Source: Alteromonadaceae bacterium (GTDB lineage Bacteria; Pseudomonadota; Gammaproteobacteria; Enterobacterales; Alteromonadaceae). Taken from it: 64,000 nt of DNA. Numbering within the stretch: the first letter of the stretch is position 1; each line of letters starts with the position of its first letter. The stretch covers positions 26,110-90,109 of the forward strand of contig JAESPQ010000052.1 in assembly GCA_016765535.1 (NCBI GenBank), written 5' to 3'. The notes under the pieces were generated by a model that did not search any database, was not told where the DNA came from, and worked only from the letters and a program-made list of their open reading frames with translations. Below are positions 21,241 to 30,187 of the stretch, in pieces. Position numbers and translations under genes: made by a program.

Positions 21241-22296
21241 TTAAAACGGCATCGGGTAACGTTTTAATACTTGTTCAATATCAGCTAATATCTCAGCATT
21301 TAATGGTTGCGTAAAAGCATTAATGTTCTCTTTTAATTGCGCCATCGTGGTGGCACCAATAATGGTAGAAGTAACTCCATTGATTTGATCACACCAAGCC
21401 AATGCTAATGTTACGGGTGAAATATTATGCTTTTTCGCCAATTTTACATAGGCAGCAACCGCTTGATGACTTTGCTCGGTGTCTCTAAATAAACCATTAC
21501 GTTGCATAAATGTCCAACGACTGCCTTGTGGACGCGCGCCCTTAGCATATTTACCCGTTAATAACCCTGTTGCTAATGGCGACCACGGTAAATAAGCAAT
21601 ATTTTCATGCACACAATTTTCAATTAAATAAGGCCAGTCTTTAGTGTGCAGTAGGCTAAATTCGTTTTGAATAGAGACCATACGCGGCAAATCGTGTTTT
21701 TCGCTAAGCCGTAAATATTGATTAATACCCCATGGTGTTTCATCAGACAAGCCACAGTGACGTATTTTACCCGCACGAATACATTGCGCTAAGCCTTGCA
21801 AAATATCTAACATTTGCTCACTTTGTTCATTTGCATCAGCTTGAGTAAAATTAATATTGTTGGGCCATTGATTACCAAAATGCGGCGAAGTGCGATTAGG
21901 CCAATGCAATTGATATAAATCGATATAATCGGTTTGCAAGCGTTTTAAAGAGGCTTCAACTGCTTGTATAACCGTAGCACCGCTCATCAGGCTATTGTCA
22001 CGAATATACGAAAAACCCGGCCCTGCAATTTTAGTGGCTAGCACTATATTTTTACGTTGCTGGGGGTTTGCCGCCAACCAATGACCAATAATACTTTCAG
22101 TTTTACCATAAGTATCTTCGCTCGGTGGTATTGCATACATTTCAGCCGTATCAATAAAATTAATACCTTGTGATAACGCATAATCTAATTGCGCATTGGC
22201 ATCACTTTGATTATTTTGTAATCCCCACGTCATGCTACCCAAGCACACTCGCGACACGGCTATATCGCTACACCCTAACGGTACTTTTTTCATCAA
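21241..22296 (-). CDS. Aldo/keto reductase (Tas-like)
   Basis: 351 aa; CLGSMTWG, FIDTAEMYAIPPSEDTYGKTESIIGHWL. Confidence 0.93.
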   Translation of the reverse strand: MMKKVPLGCSDIAVSRVCLGSMTWGLQNNQSDANAQLDYALSQGINFIDTAEMYAIPPSEDTYGKTESIIGHWLAANPQQRKNIVLATKIAGPGFSYIRDNSLMSGATVIQAVEASLKRLQTDYIDLYQLHWPNRTSPHFGNQWPNNINFTQADANEQSEQMLDILQGLAQCIRAGKIRHCGLSDETPWGINQYLRLSEKHDLPRMVSIQNEFSLLHTKDWPYLIENCVHENIAYLPWSPLATGLLTGKYAKGARPQGSRWTFMQRNGLFRDTEQSHQAVAAYVKLAKKHNISPVTLALAWCDQINGVTSTIIGATTMAQLKENINAFTQPLNAEILADIEQVLKRYPMPF

Positions 22297-22457
22297 AACT
22301 CCTTATTAGCTTATATTTTTTATTGCTTGGTTAAATTGACTAATTCGCATGGTTAATTTAACTAAATTTTAGTGTGACATATTATGTCTTATTGTTTTTG
22401 AATTTATTAAAAATAAAATTAACCATACAAATCAACAAATTAAAAAACATTATCTGA

Positions 22458-22474
22458 TTGGCACATCACTTGTA
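22458..22474 (+). promoter_or_regulatory. Candidate sigma-54 promoter of the psp-like operon
   Basis: TTGGCACATCACTTGTA against consensus TTGGCACGNNNNTTGCA; correct GG/G spacing with one -12 deviation (GT for GC). Confidence 0.6.
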
Positions 22475-22595
22475 TTAGTAAGAGCATGCAGTAAATAGTG
22501 ATTAAAGCATTTAACTAATTAATCACTATTTTAATTAACTATTATTTTAATTATCTAAGCAAATTAATCAAACAGAGAATCATAAGGAAATCGTC

Positions 22596-22898
22596 ATGAA
22601 AATATTTAATTTAAAAAGCAAAGCAATTATCGCCGTTACCACACTAGGTTTAGCATTAAGTATAAATAGCGCCAATGCTAACGAACAAACCACAAGTTAT
22701 GAAGAAGTGGTTGCCGCTTATATTAGCGCACAAGGGAAACAAATAATGACTGAATTAGCAATTAATTTAGAAAACAATATTGCCAACCAAATACAAAATT
22801 TTCGCAACAAACATAGTGAAGCCAGTAATTCACAAATAATAATTGAAAACATTGCAGTGAAAACAGCAACAAACAAAACAAGCATCACCGAAGATTAA
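22596..22898 (+). CDS. Hypothetical secreted protein, first gene of the psp-like operon
   Basis: 100 aa with signal peptide; RBS AAGGAA; co-directional with pspA. Confidence 0.6.
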   Translation: MKIFNLKSKAIIAVTTLGLALSINSANANEQTTSYEEVVAAYISAQGKQIMTELAINLENNIANQIQNFRNKHSEASNSQIIIENIAVKTATNKTSITED

Positions 22899-22943
22899 TG
22901 TTAAACAAACCAACAAACTTTACTTAAAAAAAGGATACCAATC

Positions 22944-23606
22944 ATGGGCATTTTTACTCGATTTACCGACATTGTAAACGCTAATCTAAATAACATGTTA
23001 GACAAAGCAGAAAACCCTGAAAAGATGATCAAAATGATCATTCAAGAAATGGAAGAAACACTCGTTGAGGTGAGATCTACCGCAGCACGTTCAATTGCAG
23101 AAAAGAAAACCATTTTACGAGAAGTTCGTTTACTTGAAGCTAGCATTGAGCAATGGCAACAAAAAGCAGAATTAGCCTTGAGTAAAAATCGTGAAGATTT
23201 AGCTCGAGCAGCACTCACTGAAAAACAAAACGCACAGGCTAAAATTAATGGTGTGCAAGAAGATTTACAACAATTAGACGAGAATTTAAACGCCATACAA
23301 GCAGACAGCCAACGCTTACAAACCAAGTTAAGCGAAGCCAAACGTAAACAAGAAGCATATACCCTGCGCCAACAATCAGCGCAGGTGCGTTTAAAAGTAA
23401 GAACTAAAGCACAGATTCATAATATTGATGATGCCATTGTTAAATTTGAACGCTATCAGCAAAAAATTGATCGTCTTGAAGCCGAAGTTGAGTCTTATGA
23501 ATTTACTGAAAATAAAGACTTAGCAAGCCAATTTAAAACGCTTGAACAAGATGAAAATATTGAACAAGAGCTAGCACAATTAAAAAAGCACGTAGCTAAT
23601 AGTTAA
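22944..23606 (+). CDS. pspA: Phage shock protein A
   Basis: MGIFTRFTDIVNANLNNMLDKAENPEKMIKMIIQEMEETLVEVRS. Confidence 0.96.
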   Translation: MGIFTRFTDIVNANLNNMLDKAENPEKMIKMIIQEMEETLVEVRSTAARSIAEKKTILREVRLLEASIEQWQQKAELALSKNREDLARAALTEKQNAQAKINGVQEDLQQLDENLNAIQADSQRLQTKLSEAKRKQEAYTLRQQSAQVRLKVRTKAQIHNIDDAIVKFERYQQKIDRLEAEVESYEFTENKDLASQFKTLEQDENIEQELAQLKKHVANS

Positions 23607-23633
23607 CTATAGAGAATAGAGAGAGAGAAAAAG

Positions 23634-23723
23634 ATGATGATATCAGCAATGATTTTATGTTTATTACCAGCGGTAACTGTATTTGTTGGCGCTGACATCA
23701 TCGCACTTTTTGAGTCTAAATAA
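23634..23723 (+). CDS. 29-aa small membrane protein between pspA and pspC
   Basis: MMISAMILCLLPAVTVFVGADIIALFESK*; purine-rich RBS; single hydrophobic helix; absent from ORF track because of length. Confidence 0.6.
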   Translation: MMISAMILCLLPAVTVFVGADIIALFESK

Positions 23724-23766
23724 TCACTTTTAAAGTGCTTAAAACAATAACACTTAAGGAATACTC

Positions 23767-24009
23767 ATGAATTACCAAAGAGAATATAATTATCGCGAAA
23801 ACCACTCAGCTGATAAAAAAGAACAAGGTTTGAGCAAAAATAAACGTTATAAAAAGCTCTCTGGAGTTTGTGCTGGTATTGCTAAACATTATTGTTTTCC
23901 GCGTTTAGGGGTAAGAATTGCCACGGTAAGTGTATTTTTATTATTTCCAATGGCGGTTGCTATTGCTTATTTACTCGCAACAATAATTTTACCTAATACA
24001 GAATATTAA
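23767..24009 (+). CDS. pspC: PspC domain protein
   Basis: KRYKKLSGVCAGIAKHYCFPRLGVRIATV..LL.P..VAIAYLLATIILP. Confidence 0.9.
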   Translation: MNYQREYNYRENHSADKKEQGLSKNKRYKKLSGVCAGIAKHYCFPRLGVRIATVSVFLLFPMAVAIAYLLATIILPNTEY

Positions 24010-24021
24010 GAGGTGTTTGTG

Positions 24022-24360
24022 ATGTCTTTTTTCAAATCTTTATTATTAGCAATATTTATAACCTTATTTTTAACCTACGTATTAGGTTCAAGCATGGTAG
24101 AAATGTTTGATATTAATATTTATATGGGTGACAGTTTGATTGAACCGCTAAAAGCGATCAGTATTTCTGCCCTAGTAATTTTACTACTTGTCTTAGTTGC
24201 CGTTGCTATAGTAATGAGTGTATTTGGTGGCATTATTTTTGTGAGTTTATTAGTACTAGGCTCTCTCGCTATGGTGGCCATTGGTGTATTTTGGCCTGTA
24301 TTATTAATTGCCCTAGTTATATGGTTATTCGCCCGCGACAAACAGCCTCAACAAGCTTAA
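24022..24360 (+). CDS. Small membrane protein, psp-operon associated
   Basis: About three hydrophobic segments; immediately downstream of pspC. Start MSFFKSLLLAI chosen over the 24013 ATG. Confidence 0.65.
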   Translation: MSFFKSLLLAIFITLFLTYVLGSSMVEMFDINIYMGDSLIEPLKAISISALVILLLVLVAVAIVMSVFGGIIFVSLLVLGSLAMVAIGVFWPVLLIALVIWLFARDKQPQQA

Positions 24361-24369
24361 TGCTTATAT

Positions 24370-24433
24370 CGCGTGGGCATTTCGTCCCTCATGCACACCC
24401 TACAAATAGCGTAGGGTGTAACTTTGCCCACCA
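24370..24433. repeat. Dispersed GTGGGCA/TGCCCAC repeat, copy C
   Basis: GCGTGGGCATTTCGTCCCTCATGCACACCCTACAAATAGCGTAGGGTGTAACTTTGCCCACC. Confidence 0.75.
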
Positions 24434-24484
24434 ACAATTAACTTATTTACTCGCGATAAATAACACCAACAAGCTTAATGCTTT

Positions 24485-24555
24485 TCGCGTGGGCATTTCG
24501 TTCCTCATGTACACCCTACTTTCATTCAACGTAGGGTGGGCAACTTTGCCCACCA
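24485..24555. repeat. Dispersed GTGGGCA/TGCCCAC repeat, copy D
   Basis: CGCGTGGGCATTTCGTTCCTCATGTACACCCTAC...GTAGGGTGGGCAACTTTGCCCACC. Confidence 0.75.
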
Positions 24556-24565
24556 GCAGCACAAT

Positions 24566-26980
24566 TTAACCGCCAAACAAACGCTCAAGCCACGAGCGTT
24601 TTTTATTTTTATTGGTTTTCTTATCTAATAGCTTATCACGTACTTTAGCGCATTTATCTTTTATCACCACGCCCACTTTAACGGCTGGATATTCAACAAC
24701 ATCACTGCATTTTGCCGTGACAGCATTCCCTGTTTTTTGCTCAAACAATATCATCGCCATATTATCTGGCATCACTAACGGTTTATCGATAACACCTAAT
24801 TTTTTCATAAAGTTGGCAAACAATACCAACGCGCCGCTACTACCCGTTAATTTACTCGGTTTATTATCATCTCGCCCAACCCAAGTCGTCACTAAATGCT
24901 TTGCATCATAACCAACAAACCAACTATCGCGTAATTTGTTGGTCGTGCCTGTTTTACCCGCTAAAGGATGATGAGGTAAGCGCCAACTAAGCGATCTTGC
25001 CGTACCCTGCTTCGCCACTTTGCGCAAAGCATAATTAAGTAAATAATTACCATTGCTTGATATGCGCTGTTCTTTAGTTGTTGGTGCTTGCCATAATAAT
25101 TCATCATCTCCCGTATAAATCGCACTAATAACATGTTGCTTTTGATAAAAACCTTGCCCTGCTATCGCCATATAAAGCTGATTAACTTCAACAGGCGAAA
25201 GGTTAATCGATCCTAATAATAGCGAAGGTCTTAATACTAAAGGGTGATCATAGCCTAATAAAGACAATGACTGTGCAACCTTATCTAACCCTAGCGACAA
25301 CCCTAAATTAACCGTTGGCACATTTAACGAATGCACTAGCGCATAAAGCAAACTCACTTGTCCGCGATATTTACCATCATAATTTTTGGGTTGCCAGAGG
25401 TGATTTGAATTATTGTTTATTTTTATCGGCTTATCTTGCAAAGGTGTGGCTAAATTGTAATCTTGATAACGCTCTAAAGCGGCTAAATAAACCGCAGGTT
25501 TTACCAAAGATCCTATCGGACGTTTAGCCTTTAACGCACGATTAAAGCCAGCATAATTAACTTCTCGACCGCCAACCAACGCTTGAATTTCACCGCTCTC
25601 AATATCAGTCACTAGCATTGCCACTTCTAAACGACTCACTTGGTGTTTTTTCTCAAGTAAAGGTAATTGCTGTTGTACTGTTTGCTCAAGCAAATGCTGA
25701 CTACGTATATCAAAGCCCGTAAAAACACGTAATCCTGAGGGTACTTTAAACTCCGCTACTAAATTTTTTAAATGTTGTTTTAATTCTTGTTTTACCAACT
25801 GCATATAAGCAGGATAAACTTTTTTATGCATACGGCGCTGAGCACGAATAGACAAACTAGCGTCTAACGCTTGTTCAAACTCAATGCGATTTATAAAGTG
25901 TTGCTCAAACATTAATCGCAATACTAAATCACGACGATTTCGAGCGCGCTCAGCATGACGCCACGGATCGTAATAACTTGGCCCTTTAATTTGAGCAATT
26001 AATAAGGCAATTTGTGCATTGCTCAGTTGTTCAAGTTTTTTACCAAAATAAAACTTGCTCGCCAAACCAAAACCATAAATACCTTTCGCAGCATTTTGGC
26101 CTAAATACACTTCATTAATATAAGCTTCAAGTAATTGATCTTTACTGTATCTATGTTCAATGATCAGCGCCATAAATGCTTCATTAATTTTACGACTTAG
26201 AGTACGGCTGCGGGTTAAAAACATATTTTTAACCAATTGCTGTGTTAACGTGCTACCACCTTGCACCGTGCGCCCGGCACTAATATTTGCCATTAACGCC
26301 CGCAAAATACCTAACGGCGCAATGCCAACATGGTAATAAAAGTTTCTATCTTCTACCAGTAACAAAGTATCGATAATTTTTTCTGGCACTTGTTCTAACG
26401 AGACTAAAATACGATCTTCTTTATTGCTCGGCACAATGCGATCAAGCAATATCGGTTCTAATTGCACCTGCTTTACAGAAAAATCATCAGCAAATAATTG
26501 GCTAATTTGATTGTTACTTATAACAATAGACAACTTAGTGGCTTTTTCTGCCCCTAAACCAAAGTCAAAAGCACGTCGATAAATCGTAATTTTCTGGTGA
26601 TTATTTTGTGAGTTTAGTGAATATTCACCCGCTTGTTTTACTTGTACAACTTTTTTATAACCTGATAAGTTGAGTGTTTTTATCAGCCGCTTTACATTAA
26701 TTTTTTGCTGGTTTTGTAAAGTAAATACTTTACCATAAACTTGCACAGGCACTTGCCAACGAGCGCCTTCAAAGGTGTTTTTTACCTTGCCGTCAAGGTA
26801 AATAAAGTAAATAACTAAACCCAGTACTAGCGCCAAAGATAGCTTTAAAGTAACTGACCATAGCCAAGCAAAGAATAATTTTGAACGACTGTCAGCAGAG
26901 ACAGCAAAAGATGGTTTTTCATGAACAGGTGAAGTTTTTTTAGACGGCATAAACTCAGCTAAAATAAGGCAGTAAATCAA
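24566..26980 (-). CDS. mrcB: Penicillin-binding protein 1B
   Basis: ILLVEDRNFYYHVGI...QGGSTLTQQLVKN; KPIGSLVKPAVYLAAL; KTGTTN. Confidence 0.95.
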   Translation of the reverse strand: MIYCLILAEFMPSKKTSPVHEKPSFAVSADSRSKLFFAWLWSVTLKLSLALVLGLVIYFIYLDGKVKNTFEGARWQVPVQVYGKVFTLQNQQKINVKRLIKTLNLSGYKKVVQVKQAGEYSLNSQNNHQKITIYRRAFDFGLGAEKATKLSIVISNNQISQLFADDFSVKQVQLEPILLDRIVPSNKEDRILVSLEQVPEKIIDTLLLVEDRNFYYHVGIAPLGILRALMANISAGRTVQGGSTLTQQLVKNMFLTRSRTLSRKINEAFMALIIEHRYSKDQLLEAYINEVYLGQNAAKGIYGFGLASKFYFGKKLEQLSNAQIALLIAQIKGPSYYDPWRHAERARNRRDLVLRLMFEQHFINRIEFEQALDASLSIRAQRRMHKKVYPAYMQLVKQELKQHLKNLVAEFKVPSGLRVFTGFDIRSQHLLEQTVQQQLPLLEKKHQVSRLEVAMLVTDIESGEIQALVGGREVNYAGFNRALKAKRPIGSLVKPAVYLAALERYQDYNLATPLQDKPIKINNNSNHLWQPKNYDGKYRGQVSLLYALVHSLNVPTVNLGLSLGLDKVAQSLSLLGYDHPLVLRPSLLLGSINLSPVEVNQLYMAIAGQGFYQKQHVISAIYTGDDELLWQAPTTKEQRISSNGNYLLNYALRKVAKQGTARSLSWRLPHHPLAGKTGTTNKLRDSWFVGYDAKHLVTTWVGRDDNKPSKLTGSSGALVLFANFMKKLGVIDKPLVMPDNMAMILFEQKTGNAVTAKCSDVVEYPAVKVGVVIKDKCAKVRDKLLDKKTNKNKKRSWLERLFGG

Positions 26981-27028
26981 CTGCGCTTATCATAAAACAA
27001 GCGCGGTTAATTCCCTATTAATTTTTAA

Positions 27029-27097
27029 TGAATCACTCTTTTATATGACGCTTAGTTTTATTGGTCGCCTTAGCATTAACGGGGTCATCAGGCCAAT
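27029..27097 (-). pseudogene. Severed 3' end of the resident hrpB
   Basis: Minus strand reads HYWPDDPVNAKATNKTKRHIKE*, the WPDDP-type HrpB C-terminus, lying next to mrcB. Confidence 0.85.
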
Positions 27098-27124
27098 AAT
27101 GAATCGTAATAATTACCTGAACCT

Positions 27125-27262
27125 TGTTGACACTCACTATAAACCGATGAAATAAATGATAAAAATGTACTTTTTATTAAATCAATGTTGACACAATAAA
27201 AACATCACAACCGTTGACACTTTTTACATTATCGTTGACACCACAACAAGGCAGTGTTGACA
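27125..27262 (+). repeat. Left-end array of five GTTGACA(C) motifs
   Basis: TGTTGACAC 27125 and 27186; GTTGACAC 27213; GTTGACAC 27234 (last base C at 27241); TGTTGACA 27255. Confidence 0.85.
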
Positions 27263-27325
27263 TTAAATAATCTCAATGAACTTTACATCTTCTCTATCTC
27301 AAATAAAAGGTTATCATCTTGCTGT

Positions 27326-29833
27326 TTAAGTATTTCGACTTTTTCTGGAGCTACCTGCTTGTTCAGAAAATGGATCAATAGGCCATCTATGGCGGGGATA
27401 TTTAGCTCGCATGTCTTTTGCCACTTCAACATATGATCCTCCCCAAAAATTGGCTAAATCGCTTGTTATTTGTATTGGTCTTCGGGCTGGTGATAACAGT
27501 TCAAAGCGTAATGCAATACTATTACCTGCTAACATTGGAGATTTAAGTTCACCAAACAATTCCTGCAATACTACTGATACTGTTGGTCCTGTATTTTTGT
27601 CGTAAATGATAGAAACTTTTTTATTACTAGGTGTTATATAAATTTTAGGTGCTTCTTTCTCAAGTACTTTTTTTTCTTCATATGTTAATAATGATGATAA
27701 TAGTGGGAATATTTTTACCCGTTTTAATTCCGATATTTTTTTAATATTGGAAACATACGGTAGTAACCAATTTTCAGAAGTATTCATGATTAAAGCCTCT
27801 GATAATATTGGAAAGCTTTCAACCTTACCACCAAGCCATAACACCCTTTTCATCCAATCATCACACTCTTGAGTCCAGCTTAATATGTTTCTAGCATCTG
27901 TGTTTATAAGAGATTTAATACAATCTAAGATGAATTCGGCTGGTACATCATTACTTCTTGTTTCTTCAATGATTAAACTGCCATATTTTTTCAATACCCT
28001 TGCGTATACACGGCTATTGTTTGGTGCTAGCTCATATTCTATTTTTTCTGAGATTTCATGAGAAAACTTTTCAGCTAAAATATGTTTATTAAAAGTAATA
28101 GCGCTAAAAACGCGTCCTTCCTTTTTTTGAGCATCGCAATCATTAACGACTAAATACTCATCATTAATAAGAGGATCAGCTTCTGTAAGGAAGACTCCCT
28201 TACCATTTGCTAGTTGATATTTATTGCTGTTAGCTGAGCGTCTTTTAGCTAACCTTTCAGGAAATGCTAGAAGCAACAAATATGCTGCGATATCTGAAAC
28301 ACCTGAAATATCTACTTTGCTTTTTTTATGTTTTATAAATGACTGTAGTGTACGAACATCTTTAACTACCGTCTTAAGTGTATTTCTATTTACATATGCT
28401 TTATTAATATTACCAGTATCGCTCTCAATAAGAACGTGTAATCTCATCAAAAAATCAGCACTTTCACTACCTTGTAATATATCTCTTTCTGATAAAAGAG
28501 CAGCAATATTACAAGCAACTTCACGCTCTTGGTTGCCATTCGCTGCCAACATCATTTTTGCTAATCTGGGGTGAATAGGGAGAGTACTTGCTTGCTTACC
28601 AAGCGCTGTAATTTTCCCTGTTTTCTCAAGCATACCTATTTTAACTAGCAAATCTTGAGTTGAGTCATAATGAGCTTTTGGTGGTGGTGTTAACCAATTA
28701 ATTTCTTCATAATTCGAATGTCCAGCGCTTGCTAGCTCTATCACTGCATCAGCTAAATCTGCATTCAGAATTTCTTCTTCTTGATAGTCATTTAGCGATA
28801 AATGTTCGGATTCACTCCATAACCTTAAACATTTCCCCTCAGATAACCTACCTGCACGGCCTTTACGTTGTTCTGCTGATGCTTTTGATATATTAGTTGT
28901 CGTAAGCTTTGACATTCCACTTGATGGATTGAAAATGAGTTTCTTTTCCAGTCCTGAGTCAATGACACATGTAATACCTTCGATAGTTAAACTGGTTTCT
29001 GCGATATTAGTTGTGAAAATAACCTTTCTAACGCCTGATGGTGCTAATGCTATAGCTTTTTCCTGCTCTTCTAATGGCAATGAACCATGTAATGGCACCA
29101 GTTTAAGTTTATTGTGTTCAGAAAACATCGTTGCTGCATGTGAAATGCATCTTTTTATATCTGCAACACCAGGTAGAAAGACAAGAATATCGCCCTCATC
29201 TTCAATAACATTAAATATTGCCTTACAGACATTTGATGCCAATTGTTTTTTGTCGGTTTTCTTATGAAAAACGCTAACTGGATATGCTCTTCCTTTACAT
29301 AGCATAACAGGAGCATCACCGAGGTACTTTGATACTAAATTTGTATCTAATGTCGCGGACATCACCAAAATCCGAAGATCTTCTCGAATGACCTGTTGAA
29401 TTTCGAGAGATAACATAAGTGACAAATCAGTATTAATAGACCGCTCATGAAACTCGTCAAATATTAGAAGGCCAACACCTTCTAATTCAGGGTTTGATTG
29501 AAGTCGCCTTGTTAATACTCCTTCTGTTAGGATTTCAAGCCTTGTGGAAGCTGATATTTTTTTATCATTTTTTACTTGATAGCCAACAGTTTCACCAACC
29601 TTTTCACCGAGGCACTTAGCTAGGTAATTAGCAATTGACCTTGCTGCCATTCGTCTAGGTTCAAGCATAATGATTCGCTGACCATCCAGAAAGCTAGCTT
29701 TTAGTAACTCAAGCGGTACAACAGTAGATTTACCTGCGCCTGGCTCCGCCTGTAACACTACACTCTGGTTATCTTTTAACTCTCGTAATAAATCGTCTAG
29801 TATTTTATTAATTGGAAGATTAATTTTATGCAC
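27326..29833 (-). CDS. Second HrpB-like DEAH-box ATP-dependent helicase (island-borne)
   Basis: 835 aa; AEPGAGKST, DEFHERS, QRKGRAGRL; intact C-terminus KYPRHRWPIDP. Confidence 0.9.
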   Translation of the reverse strand: MHKINLPINKILDDLLRELKDNQSVVLQAEPGAGKSTVVPLELLKASFLDGQRIIMLEPRRMAARSIANYLAKCLGEKVGETVGYQVKNDKKISASTRLEILTEGVLTRRLQSNPELEGVGLLIFDEFHERSINTDLSLMLSLEIQQVIREDLRILVMSATLDTNLVSKYLGDAPVMLCKGRAYPVSVFHKKTDKKQLASNVCKAIFNVIEDEGDILVFLPGVADIKRCISHAATMFSEHNKLKLVPLHGSLPLEEQEKAIALAPSGVRKVIFTTNIAETSLTIEGITCVIDSGLEKKLIFNPSSGMSKLTTTNISKASAEQRKGRAGRLSEGKCLRLWSESEHLSLNDYQEEEILNADLADAVIELASAGHSNYEEINWLTPPPKAHYDSTQDLLVKIGMLEKTGKITALGKQASTLPIHPRLAKMMLAANGNQEREVACNIAALLSERDILQGSESADFLMRLHVLIESDTGNINKAYVNRNTLKTVVKDVRTLQSFIKHKKSKVDISGVSDIAAYLLLLAFPERLAKRRSANSNKYQLANGKGVFLTEADPLINDEYLVVNDCDAQKKEGRVFSAITFNKHILAEKFSHEISEKIEYELAPNNSRVYARVLKKYGSLIIEETRSNDVPAEFILDCIKSLINTDARNILSWTQECDDWMKRVLWLGGKVESFPILSEALIMNTSENWLLPYVSNIKKISELKRVKIFPLLSSLLTYEEKKVLEKEAPKIYITPSNKKVSIIYDKNTGPTVSVVLQELFGELKSPMLAGNSIALRFELLSPARRPIQITSDLANFWGGSYVEVAKDMRAKYPRHRWPIDPFSEQAGSSRKSRNT

Positions 29834-29871
29834 CTTGATTTTTTATAGACTGATTTAAAAACAGCACACTA

Positions 29872-30186
29872 TTAGCAGTCATTTCGCCACTTAGTGTCTT
29901 CAAATGTAGGCTTATCCAAACCCATTCTCTTCAAGTCACTCATTGTGTAATGAAGTGATTCAACATTTTTCTCTAAATTAGCAAACTGAAAAAAACCTTG
30001 CTTAGGTTGGAATTCAAATAATTGGATTTCAGATTCTGGATAAAAGTTGTCATTTCCAATCCAATTTCCAATTCTCTCTTTATGCTGTTTTACAGGAAAA
30101 AAACTTTCATGCTGATATCTATATTTAGATGAATCTTTAATTTTTGCATAATACATATGCGGACTGTACTCTAGCTCTTTGCTCAT
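29872..30186 (-). CDS. Hypothetical protein, immediately downstream of the TrlF-like gene
   Basis: 104 aa; 1-nt gap to upstream gene, so probably co-transcribed. Confidence 0.6.
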   Translation of the reverse strand: MSKELEYSPHMYYAKIKDSSKYRYQHESFFPVKQHKERIGNWIGNDNFYPESEIQLFEFQPKQGFFQFANLEKNVESLHYTMSDLKRMGLDKPTFEDTKWRNDC

Positions 30187-30187
30187 A

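Noticed and set aside
23042-23341. 99-aa antisense ORF inside pspA, and other antisense ORFs inside pilB, mrcB, hrpB and cadA-like genes
   Set aside because: Fully overlap well-supported CDSs and have antisense-type composition.
24291-24569. 92-aa ORF over the psp/mrcB intergenic region
   Set aside because: Made of the dispersed repeat sequence and gene ends; not protein-like.
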